Part shown: positions 24,498 to 36,137 of the stretch, in pieces | Position numbering within the stretch: the first letter of the stretch is position 1 | Layout of the letters: each line of letters opens with the position of its first letter | DNA from: Rhizophagus clarus | Lineage: Eukaryota > Glomeromycota > Glomeromycetes > Glomerales > Glomeraceae | DNA: 64,000 bases | Direction of reading: 5' to 3' | Assembly: GCA_015698045.1 (NCBI GenBank) | Contig: BLAL01000319.1 | Coordinates: forward strand, 744,001-808,000 | The notes under the pieces: generated by a model | Databases searched by the model: none | The model's input: the letters and a program-made list of their open reading frames with translations, nothing else | Told to the model about the DNA's origin: nothing | Position numbers and translations under genes: made by a program

Positions 24498-26012
24498 TTA
24501 ATCCTTTGTAATTTGAAATATTTCATATTCTTCTACAGAAAAATAATTACCAGTTTCTCTAATTTTATCATAATACTTAATATTACCACAACAATAACTA
24601 TTATCATAAAAATTGTTTCCATGTAAAACAAGGCCACCAGTAAATGCTGGACCGTAGTTAACACTATTGTATGTAGTAGAATTTCCAATTTTTACTCGAC
24701 TCAAAATACAATCCTCGATATTATCCTTATTTTTAAAAGAGAATATAAAACTATCTTTAGTACCTCTCCAATTATTATCAGATTTCCATATGTCCGGATT
24801 ATATCCTCCAAGGATTTCGGTACTATCTTTCACTTTAATAATTGATATAGTATGAGATTGATTATCACAGATCTCATGAAATTTATTAGATGAAAATCCG
24901 TCACGAGATCCACGAAGCACTAATTTGAATTCATATGGATTACTTCTCGAACTTAATACAGTATCTAATCTATCAATCCAATTCGAAATTAATTCAGTAT
25001 GTTGATATGTAATAATCTTTGAATCAATATTTTTTGTACTAATTCTCTTTGTTATCTCTAGTTTTGGTTTTTTATTTGGCTGGTAAATGAAATCTTTAAT
25101 TAATTTTTCGCGTAATTCTTTGGGTATGATTTTTTTATATGGATATACTTTCTCCACGAATTCTTTAGAAGTTAAATTAGAGAATTTTATAAAAGGAATA
25201 CATTGTTGTAAAGTATTTTTCAAAGTATTGAAATGATCTTTGGAATAGTTTAAAGAATCAGATGGAAGTTCAGGATTTTGAGCAATACCCCATTTAAGAA
25301 TATGCTCCCAAACTTGAATAGTATTCTTTTGAGAATTCTCATGTTGAATAAGAGAAATCAAACATTTTTCTGAAATTGAATTGAAATCGATTGAATTAAA
25401 AATTTTTTCTGGTTCGTTGGACATCATTTCTTTACAAAAATCTTGTAATTTCAAGAAAGAATCATTTTCAAAGCTTGTTTGATAAATTAGGTTAAAATTT
25501 TGTTTCATCCAATTTTTTTTGTTTTTAATTAAAAAGGTTTGTAAATGAGTGACTAATTCTTGAAGACCAAATTCACTTGCGGTAACCAAAATTTTAATAA
25601 TATCTGAGTTGGCACATTTTTCAAAAGAGAGTCTTCCTCCATAAATATACCTAAATTAAAAATATTATAATATTTCATAATATTTCCATAAAAATAAAAT
25701 ACATTTTTAGAAAATAAGTCTCCACAATTTATTATTTCAATTCTCTCACCTTAAGATTATTTGAAAAATTTCAGGTAAAATATTTGGTAACTTAATATGT
25801 GCCAAAATTCCATCATTGTTCCTTTTTTTAACGTTAGTTGACAAAATTCTTCTTAAATAAGACGAACGATAATTTAAAATAACCATATGAGCACGAAAAA
25901 TTTTTACGTAAGGGTCATCACCAACTTCAATTGTAATATCATAAAATTCATTATCTTCTAATATTTCAAGTAAATTTTGAGATAATATTGGTAATAATTT
26001 GTTATCGTCCAT
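24498..26012 (-). CDS. BTB-BACK-TLDc domain protein, copy 5
   Basis: Exons 25750-26012 and 24498-25650, with a 99 bp intron; 471 residues. In this copy the leader has an in-frame TGA just upstream, so MDDNKLL is the only possible start, which supports that start for all copies. The exon 2 beginning is divergent (SFEKCANSDIIKIL where the others have LEKHDDSDIIKIL). The TLDc part is nearly the same as copy 1 (DTVLSSRSNPYEF, VKIGNSTTYNSVNYGPAF), although copies 2-4 lie between them. Patch 1 is SDNNWRGTKDSF. It is the last unit of the array; downstream similarity of its promoter ends near 26120. Confidence 0.9.
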
Positions 26013-26065
26013 TTGTAATTGAATTTTTCTTTTCGTTCAAAGGAATGAAAAAAATATATGCAGAT

Positions 26066-26120
26066 CTGTACCACATTTGGTTATATATTGACAAGATTCG
26101 GATGTATTTCGGTCCGTTTT
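26066..26120 (-). promoter_or_regulatory. Partial TLDc promoter module, copy 5
   Basis: The TATA-like box and the CATCCGAATC and CGGACCG blocks are kept, but the GATCA dyad has been deleted (ttgacaagattcgg on the plus strand). Beyond it the sequence differs from the other copies. Confidence 0.5.
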
Positions 26121-26574
26121 TCTGTTTAGAAAGATCTAGATCTTCAAGTTACGTATTTATTTTTTCCAAGGTTACGTATGTTAATATTTGAGAAAAAAAT
26201 TTTTCTATTTTCAGATAAAATTTTGTATTATTCAAAGTATGACTTTTCACTTTAAACAAAACAAGCCGAACTATTCAATATTCAAACATGACCTTTCACT
26301 GTCATGTTGCACACTACACGAGTGTAATTACTTTCACTAATAGGATACTACGACTAATAATGTTATAAAGATTTAAGATTTAATATTCAAAATGTACAAT
26401 TTGTCGACTTCAGTTTTTTATCGTAAATGAAAATATATGCAATTTTATTCCAAAACATGAGAAATTTATATGTTTTTATTTTGTAAAATTATTAGAAATA
26501 TAAATAATAATTATTGTTAAATTAATATTATGTAATCAATTAACAAAAAATAATATTACCATTTTAATGTCAAA
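26121..26574. other. Diverged TLDc 3' flank
   Basis: Weakly similar to the 3' flank of the array genes (gacctttcactgtcatg, attattagaaatataaat). No gene was seen. Confidence 0.5.
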
Positions 26575-28065
26575 TCAATCTTTCATTATTTGAAAAACTT
26601 CATATTCTTCTACAGAAAAATAATCCTCAGTTTCTCTAATTGATTTGTCATAAAATAAAGAATTATAAGAAATACTCTTATCATAAAAATTATTTCCGTA
26701 TAATACAAGATCATTTGCAAATGTTGGTCCATAATTAGTGATATTATACGTAGCAACTTGATCTTCCTTTACTCGACTTAAAATATGATCTTCAGTACTA
26801 TCCTTATCTTTAAAAGAGAATATAAAACTATCTTTAGTAGTACTAAAATTATTACCAGATTTCCACATGTTTGGATTATATCCCCCAAGAATTTCATCGC
26901 TTTCTTTCACTTTAATAATTGTTATGGTATGAGATTGATTATCACATAACTCATGGAATGTACTAGGTGAGAATCCATCACAAGATCCACGAAGAATTAA
27001 TTTGAATTCATATGGATTTCTTATCTCGTCAGTACTCTCTAATCTGTCGACCCATTTTGAGATTAATTCTGAATGTTGATATGCAATAATTCTTGAATCA
27101 ATAGTATTCTTTGGCCTGATCAATTTTTTAGTTGTTTGATTAACAGGGTTCAAAAAATGTTCCACTAAAGGTTCACGTAATTCCTTGGATATAATTTTTT
27201 TAAATGGATATACATTACCCAAAAATTCTTCGGAAGTTAAATTATAAAATTTAATAAAAGGAATACATTCTTGTAAAGTTTTCTTTAAAGTATCAAAATC
27301 ATCTTTTGAATAATCTGAAAAATCAGAAGGGAGTTCAGGATTTTGAGCAATACCCCATTTGAGCACATGTTCCCAAACTTGAATAACATCCATTTGAATA
27401 TTTTCATGTTGAATAAGAGAAATCAAAAACTTTTCTGAAATTGAATTGAAATCGATTGAATTAAAAATTTTTTCTGGCTCTTTGGACATCATTTCTTTAC
27501 AGAAACTTTGTAACTTCAAGAAAGAAGCGTTCTCAAAGCTTGTTTGAAATGTTAGATTGAAATTTTGTTCCATCCAATTTTTTTTATATTTAATTAAAAA
27601 GGTTTGTAAATGAATGACTAATTCCTGAAGACCAAGTTCATTTGCAGCAACCAGAATTTTAATGATATCTGAGTCATCATAATTTTCCAAAGAAAGGCTT
27701 CCTCCATAGATATATCTAATTAAAAGTATTTTAATATGCAGTTATCCGTAAAATCAGAATACAATTTTAGGAAAAAAAATCATCTCAATATTATTTTAAT
27801 TTTCTTACCTTAAGATTATTTGAAAAATTTCAGGTAAAATATTTGGTAATTTAATATGCACTAAAGTTCCATCATCTTTTTTTTTAATTGTTGATAAAGT
27901 TTTCCGTAAATAAGGAGAACGATAATATAAAATGACCATATGGGCACGAAATATTCTTACGTAAGGGTCATCACCAACTTCAATTATAATATCGTAAAAT
28001 CCTACATCATCTAATATTTCAAGTAAATTTTGAGATAATGTTGGTAATAATTTGTTATACTCCAT
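26575..28065 (-). CDS. BTB-BACK-TLDc domain protein, copy 6 (diverged)
   Basis: Exons 27809-28065 and 26575-27715; intron 93 bp with a stronger donor (GTAAGA); 465 residues from MEYNKLLPTLSQ (the upstream extension begins at TTG). The intron position and phase are the same as in the other copies. It is clearly older than copies 1-5: the BTB has DDVGFYDIIIEVGDDPYVRI, the BACK has EQNFNLTFQTSFENASF, and the linker before TLDc is about seven residues shorter (NQTTKKLIRPKNTIDSRII). TLDc is complete (FKLILRGSCDGF, HELCDNQSHTITIIKV, EILGGYNPNMW, KDSFIFSFKDK, EEYEVFQI). The Cys of RGSCDGF and VATYNITNYGPTFANDLVL differ from the array. It lies just upstream of the array with its own flank. Confidence 0.9.
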
Positions 28066-28144
28066 TACAATTTTTACAATCGAATTTTCGTATCTCAAGA
28101 AATGAAAGATATGTATGCAAATCCGCCTAAACAGTAAATCATTG

Positions 28145-28206
28145 TCCTCGTTTAGCTATTTATTTGATCATCAGGTCACAAGATTCGGATATATCTCGGT
28201 CCGTAG
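28145..28206 (-). promoter_or_regulatory. Conserved TLDc promoter module, copy 6
   Basis: The module is recognisable (tgatcatcaggtcacaag, attcggatatatctcgg and cggtccg on the plus strand) although the coding sequence of this copy is the most diverged. The TATA-like element is weaker (tatttatttg). Confidence 0.55.
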
Positions 28207-28590
28207 ATTTATAAAAGTGTTTATCGCACAAAGGATGATCTTTCACAATGCTTGACATTTGGTGTATAATTGAATAATTAAAATTTTAGAAATAAACTAG
28301 CATTTGAAATGTAACTATAGTATTATTCTATTTATTCTATTTTTATTTTAATATTAAAATTTTTATTATCTATAATATTTTTTTTTTTTTTTTGAAATCT
28401 TAAAAAATAATAACTATCCAAATAATGTTAAGGAGTTAATGTATGAATACCCTAACGCGAATAATATCGAAAAATTGAAGAAATTATTCAAGAATTAAAA
28501 ACTCACAAGAGCCAAATATAAATGGTTTGTAACAAATTTTATATAGCTTATTTGTTAACTATAATAATTAATATAAAGTTCTTATTTTGA
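28207..28590. other. AT-rich intergenic DNA
   Basis: Only homopolymers and AT-rich filler were seen. Confidence 0.5.
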
Positions 28591-29090
28591 GATTGGCCGT
28601 CTCCTGGGTACGGGTATCATTATTTATATTCCTTTATCAATGAAAATATTTGGTACAAATCTCCGAATAATACAAATATGGTTGAATCAATGATTCATGC
28701 CATGCGAATGAAAATCGGGATGGCAAATCATTATCACTTGAAGTTGCTATTCTAGCAATTATTTATTTATCTATTTATTTATTTATTATAATTTATTATT
28801 TAATGAATATTTTATTTTATTTAGAGCTAAAAGATATGATGAGATATATTTTATTACATGTTAAACTCAAGATCAATATGGCATTAGAAAAACTGGAAAG
28901 GAACTTGGAACAGTAATGAGAGAAAAACAGGCAATGGTAAATCAGTCTAGTTAGTATTATTTTGAAAAATTAGCAAAAAATTTATTTATTTTTATAATGA
29001 AAGAAATCAATCTTCTAATAAAAATGAATCATCTGCATCTATAAAAAGAAATAAATCCAAGAAAGTCACTTTTTAAGAAAATAACAAACA
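28591..29090 (+). pseudogene. Decayed mobile-element-like reading frame
   Basis: In one plus frame 28591-28750 reads as DWPSPGYGYHYLYSFINENI, then WYKSPNNTNMVESMIHAM, a protein-like stretch with a Ser-Pro-Asn-Asn/Val-Glu-Ser pattern seen in transposase C-termini that bear a SWIM-type region (inference). It resumes near 28828 (KRYDEIYFITC, then QYGIRKTGKELGTVMREKQA) after an AT-rich interruption and stops. No intact domain remains. Confidence 0.4.
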
Positions 29091-30330
29091 ATTAGCTTTA
29101 AAATGATATAAAATATAAATTTGACTATTAAAAGAAATAAGCACACAGCTTGAAATTACCTAATTTTATATGTAGGATTTTTTTTTCTAGATATAAAACG
29201 TGACAATTTTCAAAGGTACAAACTAATTTATGAAATTTCTTTTTTCTTAACAAGTTAAACAAGTAATGGGTACAGTGAATCATAAAATTTAGAAATATAA
29301 CTTTGATATGTTTATTATATGATTTCGGTTGGAGTCGGTGTGAGTTAGAAAATTAAATATATTTAGTCCAAATATAGCTAGATTTTGCTTGTTATTTTTT
29401 ATTTAAAAAAAAAGGCAGACTGTGACAATAAGTTTTTAAATTAAAAAAATTCACATGAAATAGAACCATCAAACAATAAAATTTTTTTTTTACTTTAACA
29501 ACAATATATGACGACAAATAAAAATCGAATATACAGTATCTTCATAAACAAATATTCACTGTATATACTATACACAAAAGTACTTCATTGAATTTCTTTC
29601 ATGTGAAAATGTATATATATATTCACTCAACTACTAAATGGAAAATAATCAGTGCAAAACAGAAATTGCCCAACATTATTTCATTTTCATAATGAGAATG
29701 TTACATTTAAAGATGTTTAGCTAGTAACTGTTACCAGTACAATGTGATACAATTCAATTCTGCCCTACGTTAATAATTTGGCCGAAAGCTTAATCAAACT
29801 CCAGACGAAAAGTAATTTATGATCTATTTTCGTTAATGATTCAATAACTATACAAAGTACACAAAAATGCAAGAACCTTAGAATTTTCTGATTTGTGGCG
29901 AAAACGCATCAGTGGAAATTTCCAATTTTTTCCAGTTACAAAAATAGAATTCGTAAACATCTATTTCATGATAAATAACAAATGAGATTGTAACAGTTCA
30001 CAAGAAATAAGAAAGAGATTTTAAAAAAAAGGAAACATACATATATATGTAATTGTCATTTACATGCTATTGAGAAATACGCCAAAGTCGCCAGATGCGA
30101 GTTGCATCTTAATTTGATCAACATTCACGTGATGTCATTATTATAATCATTCTTGTTACATTGTGCTCTTTTAAGATTTAAATGAATATTATTGAATAAT
30201 GATTTGAATTCATTATGTAAATCACTTATCTTTTTATCAATTATCTAATGTAAATAACGAGAAAAAAATAAAAGTATGAGGTTTCTTCTTTAAAAAAAAA
30301 AAAAGAAAATTTCATTTAATTTGATTAACG
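29091..30330. other. P450 upstream region (duplicated)
   Basis: No gene was seen. The stretch is similar in scattered blocks to the region upstream of the second P450 (33800-34415): atagctagattttgcttgt, the cattatttcatttt block and the CACGTG block. So the duplication that made the first two P450s included about 0.9 kb of upstream DNA. Confidence 0.5.
30125..30132. promoter_or_regulatory. CACGTG palindrome upstream of P450 copy 1
   Basis: TCACGTGA followed by TGTCATTATTAT, about 200 bp before the ATG at 30331. The same TCACGTGATGTTATTAT stands before copy 2 at 34281. It is a possible E-box for a bHLH factor, inferred only from conservation. Confidence 0.35.
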
Positions 30331-32034
30331 ATGATATCAACATTTATTTCTTCGTTCAAAATTTCTGATATATTCTATCTTATAACAACTTTATTAATTC
30401 TTTATGTATCTCGATATTATTATAATTATTTCACTCGTCCAAATCCTTTACCCGGTCCATTCCCTCTTCCTATCTTTGGTAACATTCACCAAAAATTTGG
30501 ATATGGATTTGTTGATTGGTTAATGTTATTACATAAAAAGTATGGTGATATGATTGAAATATATTTCGCAGGGCAACTCACGATCATATTATGTAATACT
30601 GATTTAATTTAATTGAAAGTATGAATGTACAGTACCTTCGACAAAAACTAAATATCCTTATAGATTAATTTTAACGGAAGGGTTTAAGGAATATGGAATA
30701 GGTGGTACAGGAATAGTCAATAATGTTGATCCAAAATCTTGGAAATATAATCGTCAATTTTTTATTCAGGCAATGATGATTCCAAGTTTCAATAATCAAT
30801 CTATTAATTGGACGAACGAGTTATGGTTAGAGATGGAATCTTATTGGAATGGAGAAAATCATGAATTGGATCTACTAAAATGGATGCATAGATTTACTAA
30901 CGAAATGATTTTTAGAATTTCAACTGGAGTGAAAAGTAATGGTGTTTATGCTTACTATCATACGCTCATACCTAAAAATAATAAATTAAGTGAAGAAGAA
31001 AAAGAAAGAAACAAAGAATCTGAAGACTTGATCCAATCGCTTGAAATGTTGTTAAGAGGATTCGTTTATTTTTTCGTATTGAATAGCTTTATGCGTCATT
31101 ATATTTCCTTTATCCATGGAAAAATAAAAAGCTTACTAAAAAACAGAGATTATTACTTCGACAAACTATATGATATTATTAAAAAAAGAAGAATTGAAAT
31201 TGATAATACACCATCTCCGACATGATATGTTATAACTGCGAATACACCACGAGATATTAACGTTGTGAAACATGGTGGCATCGATGCTGATTTGTTAAGA
31301 CCAATGACTGACAAAGAAATTCTTGGTAATATATTTGATGCCATGGCTGGAGGAACCGATACTGTAAGTAAAATAAAATAAATATTTGAATAAATTATAC
31401 ATTCATTTTTAAGAATTAATCCGAAATCTTTTTAAAATCACAAACGGCGAATTTATTTTGCTTTGTCATATATTATCTTGGACGTTATCCAGATGTAAAA
31501 CGACGGTTAAGTCAAGAATTTGATGAGATTCTTGGAAATGATTTTACAAAACCAATAACAAATAAAGAGCTTGATGAATTAGAATATTGCAAAGCAGTTA
31601 TCAAAGAAACGTATCGTCATACTCCTATAGCTGTTTGGATTGGACGTGTAAATGTTGAAAAGGATACAGTTGGAGGATATAATTGACCAGAAGAAACTCA
31701 ATTTCAGATACTTTATTCCGCTATTATGAAACGTAAAGATTATTGGACTGATCCTGAAAAATTCGATCCTAATCGATTCTACAAAATTGAAGAAAGTGAC
31801 AAATATTTACTTGAAAAGCAACATATTAAAAATTCTTATACTTTATTTGACGGTGGAATTAGAGCTTGTCCTGGAAGAAAATTAGCGATAATAGAATTAA
31901 AATTTTTATTATCCTCTATTTATAGAAAATATGATATTGAAATGGTAGATCAAAATGCACCACTTAATTATTTTTCAGATGTACTCACAGTTTGTAAAGA
32001 TTTAATGGCTAAAGTTAAACCAAGAAAATACTAA
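30331..32034 (+). pseudogene. Decayed cytochrome P450, copy 1
   Basis: Same two-exon plan as copy 2 (exon 1 to 31363, exon 2 from 31444), with at least five lesions. (1) Two 5 bp tandem duplications near 30604 (ttaat) and 30631 (agtac) shift the frame after residue 93. (2) A 6 bp in-frame deletion removes the two residues before GENHEL. (3) Several small deletions around 31215-31235 remove the PLDQPLRHDMLTSF segment and shift the frame. (4) The splice acceptor AG is mutated to AA at 31443. (5) TGG is changed to TGA at 31684 (NWPEE motif). The membrane anchor, PGP hinge, GGTDT motif and heme-binding FDGGIRACPG are still recognisable. It cannot make a working enzyme. Confidence 0.9.
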
Positions 32035-34415
32035 ACAAAAATATCAATGTATTTAAATGTATATGTGTTATGTCTCATTAATTTTGATACTTTCTATTCG
32101 TTATGAATTAAAAATTATATACTATTGTTGTGTATATTTGCTCGTTAAACTGAAAACTGTCATTTATTTTTATTCGTTTACGTTAATTTCACTAAATAAA
32201 AATAGATAAATACTAACACAGCATGATGATCATTTTCATGTGGTTTTTCGTGCTTATAGTATGTAAAGTTTGTGTAACAAAACCTATATAATCTATGCCA
32301 ATCTTTGATATTAAAACATGACGCACTGCACATACAGTACATATATTTACTTATTATTCGGAATTTCGGATGCGTCTTATCTTGAAAAAAAAGAATTATT
32401 TTTAAAAAATATTTGATTGTTGAAAATCTGTCAAGTAATTTAATGATGAAATCAAGTTTTATAAAATTTTAAATTCCAAAGTTTAGGTATTTGCTTGAGT
32501 TGAACTAATCTAACAATATATTTGATATAATAAAGACTTGATAATATTTTTTGAAATCTTTTTTACATAAGAATTCAACATTTAAAATAAGTTACTACTC
32601 TTTGAGATCACATTTCCATCGCTGTCAATATTCGAACGGTAGATTGATTATATTGGAATAACTTAAATTATACGATATAACGCACATGTAATCAAAGAAT
32701 ACATTTCAGTTTTGAACTGGCAAGAATCAATAAACTTTTATTATATGTATCGTATTAAATATTACTTACGAGATCCATAATTATTGTGTCACGTTATAAT
32801 CATAGGAACACTATCCAAACTATCTACACTATTTATACAACTTACTTTGGAAGATAAGTAAAAAACAGGTGCTTTACTAAATTGGTGATCAGTTATTGCT
32901 ATATTTAATCAATAAATTATATAAATTGAATGATTATTTTATTTCTAATAATTATAAATTTTTTTTAAAAGCATGTATAGCGTTAATTACATATAATTGA
33001 ATTATCGCATCCGTCGCTTTGCAAAAATTAATAGCTGATAATAAAATACCGTATAAAATATTTATTCTGGATGACTGGATTCTATAATTATTAGATGGCT
33101 CTTTGTTATTTAAAAATTTCTCAAATTAAGAATTATTTTGAAAATAAATTAGTTAAAATGAATAAATTTTAAAAGTGATTATGATTATTAAAAAAAAATT
33201 TTTTTATGATTTAAATTTCTCTAATTTCGGTTTCTCGGTAATTTCGGTTATAAAGTTGCCTAGGTGCAATAGGTGAACTGTATATTTTTCTTACGTTTGT
33301 TTTTAATTTTTTTTTTAATTTGTTACAATAATTTATATTATATAATAAAGGCCTCACTGGCAGATTTGTTGTTGAAAATATATGTACAGTACTGTACAAC
33401 TCGAAATTGTCATCTTCTATATATGCGAATCTTTGTTCAGACACATTCATTAAATTACAATTAAAACAGTTTATACCTTTTAAATTTTTCACAAATTAAT
33501 ATTCTCTTTCATAAAGTACAAGTAATGGGAAATAGTATATCATGTATACAAATGCGTTCGTAGTACCGGAGACTTCCGACTTTACCGAAAATTTCCGAAA
33601 TTCTTAATATGATGTTTAATTAGTCATATTTATCCCGATGAATGATCTTCAATCACGTGATAATCATCCAATCAAATATATTTATGTGGGGCCTTGATCG
33701 TGCAAATTAAATTTTTTACGATCATATAAAACCCATAATTAATTATTTGGAATGGCCTAATTTTAGATCGGCGTGAGGTAGATTGCTAAATCAATCCACT
33801 ATACTGTTTTCCAAATATAGTTAGATTTTGCTTGTAAATCTCCCTTAAATTTCAAATATTTACTGTATATATTTTGAACTCACTTGACGTGAAGGGCTGA
33901 AGGATCAGAAATGAAAACGTAGTAAGATCTATTCATTCAACTATCGGTATCGACCACATTATTTCATTTTTCATAATAGAATGATTTATTACCATACATT
34001 TAAAAAGGCGTTTAAAAGCTAATAGCTGTTACTACATTTCAATGATGTCCGACATTAACAAAGTTTGACTCCAGTAGTTAACAATCAAAAGCTCTACACA
34101 AAGTACACAAAGCTGTATTAATATATGTAAGAACTTTCTGACTTTGGTTAAATGTACCAATGAAATGCATTACTGATTAGGATTTTCCGTTGCAAAAATG
34201 AAAATTTGTAAAACATATTTCATAATAAATAATGATGCGATTGAGAAAATACGCCAATTGCGGCTTAAGTTGATCAGCGTTCACGTGATGTTATTATATG
34301 ATTTTTAAAGTTCATTGTGTGAATCACTAATCTTTTTTAAATAAATAAATAAATCTTATTATATATAAACAACGACAAAAATTCGAGGATTTTCTTAAAA
34401 TTAATTTGATTAACA
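32035..34415. other. Intergenic DNA between P450 copies 1 and 2
   Basis: No gene was supported. The right half (about 33800-34415) is the upstream region shared with copy 1, including TCACGTGATG at 34281. Short open frames at 33211-33492 lie on both strands of an AT-rich stretch and look accidental. Confidence 0.5.
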
Positions 34416-36137
34416 ATGATATCAACATTTATTTCTTCATTCAAAATTTCTGATATATTCTATCTTTTAACAACTTTATTAATTCTCTATGTATCTCGAT
34501 ATTATTATAATTATTTCACTCGAACAAACCCTTTACCCGGTCCATTCCCACTTCCTGTCTTTGGTAACATTCACCAAAAATTTGGATATGGATTCGTTGA
34601 TTGGTTAATGTTATTACATAAAAAGTATGGTGATATGTTTGAAATATATTTGGCAGGACAACGTACAATCATATTATGTAATACTGATTTAATTGAAAGT
34701 ATGAATGTACCTTCGACAAAAACTAAATATCCTTATAGATTAATTTTAACAGAAGGATTTAAAGAATATGGAATAGATGGTACAGGTTTAGTTAATAATA
34801 ATGATCCAAAATCTTGGAAATATAATCGTCAATTTTTTACTCAGGCAATGATGACTCCAAGTTTCAATCATCAAGCTATTAATTGGACTAATGAATTATG
34901 GTTAGAAATGGAATCTTATTGGAATAATCTCGGAGAAAATCGGGAATTGGATCTTCTAAAATGGATGCATAGATTTACAAACGAAATGATTTTTAGAATT
35001 TCAACTGGAGTGAAGAGTAATGGTATCTATGCTTACTATAATACTCTCATACCTAAAAATAATAAATTAAGTGATGAAGAAAAAGAAAAAATCAAAGAAT
35101 CTGAAGATTTTATTCAATCACTTGAATTGTTGTTAAGAGGAACTGTTTATTTTTTCATATTAAATAGATTCATGCGTCATTATGTTCCTTTCATTAATGG
35201 AAAAGTAAAAAGCTTATTGAAAAACAGAGATCATTATTTAGATAAATTATACAGCATTATTAAAAAAAGAAGAAATGAAATTGATAGTACACCATTAGAT
35301 CAACCTCTTCGTCACGATATGTTAACGTCTTTTATAACCGCAAATACACCACGTGATATTAACGTTGTGAAACATGGTGATATCGATGCTGATTTGTTAA
35401 GACCGATGACTGACAGAGAAATTGTATATAATATACTTGATGCCATGGCTGGAGGAACCGATACTGTAAGTAAAGTAAAAATTAATATTAGAATAAAATT
35501 ATCATTCATTTTTAAAAAAATTAAATAAAAATCTTTTAAATCACAGACGGCGAATTTGTTTTGCTTTATCGTATATTATCTTGGACGTTATCCAGATGTG
35601 AAACGACGGTTACGTCAAGAATTTGATGAAGTCCTTGGAAATGATTTTACAAAACCAATAACAAATAAAGATCTCGATGAATTAGAATATTGTGAAGCAG
35701 TTATCAAAGAAACGTATCGTCACACGCCCATAACGTTTTGGATTGGACGCGTAAATGTTGAGAAGGATACAGTTGGAGGATATAATTGGCCAGAAGAAAC
35801 TCAATTTCAGATACTTTATTCCGCTATTATGAAATGTAAAGATTATTGGACTGATCCTGAAAAATTTGATCCTGATAGGTTCTACAAAATTGAAGAAAAC
35901 GACAAATATTTGCTTGAAAAACAACATATTAGAACTTCTTACACCATATTTGGTGGCGGAATTAGAGTTTGTCCTGGAAGAAAATTAGCGATGGTGGAAT
36001 TAAAATTTTTATTATCCTCCATTTATAGAAAATATGATATTGAAATGGCAGATCAAAATGCACCTCTTAATTATTTTTCAGGTATACTTACAGTTTGTAA
36101 AGATTTAATAGTTAAAGTTAAGCCAAGAGAATTCTAA
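34416..36137 (+). CDS. Cytochrome P450 monooxygenase, copy 2
   Basis: Exons 34416-35465 and 35547-36137 are joined over an 81 bp intron (GTAAGT...CACAG) in phase 0; 546 residues. An N-terminal membrane anchor (about 10-30, IFYLLTTLLILYVS) is followed by the proline-rich hinge NPLPGPFPLPVFGN (about 38-51). It has the I-helix oxygen-activation motif GGTDTT across the splice site (about 346-351), ExxR in KETYRH (about 405-408), PEKFDPDRF (about 451-459) and the heme-binding loop FGGGIRVCPG with Cys about 492. All hallmark residues are present, so it should be a functional ER-bound monooxygenase working with a P450 reductase; the substrate is unknown. It is the closest relative of the decayed copy 1. 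Confidence 0.92.

Larger units (their letters stand above)
16519..26120. repeat. Tandem array of four 2.4 kb TLDc gene units
   Basis: Each unit starts with tataatgttcttcaat (16519, 18981, 21382, 23797). It continues through about 540 bp of conserved non-coding DNA (aacgatttcagg, gtatttacgagaatac and cgacctttcattg blocks), one two-exon TLDc gene on the minus strand, and its promoter. Unit lengths are about 2462, 2401, 2415 and 2324 bp. The non-coding parts are almost as similar as the coding parts, which points to recent duplication or ongoing conversion. Copy 1 (10660) was the next unit before the 4.1 kb insertion; copy 6 (26575) lies outside the array. Confidence 0.85.
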
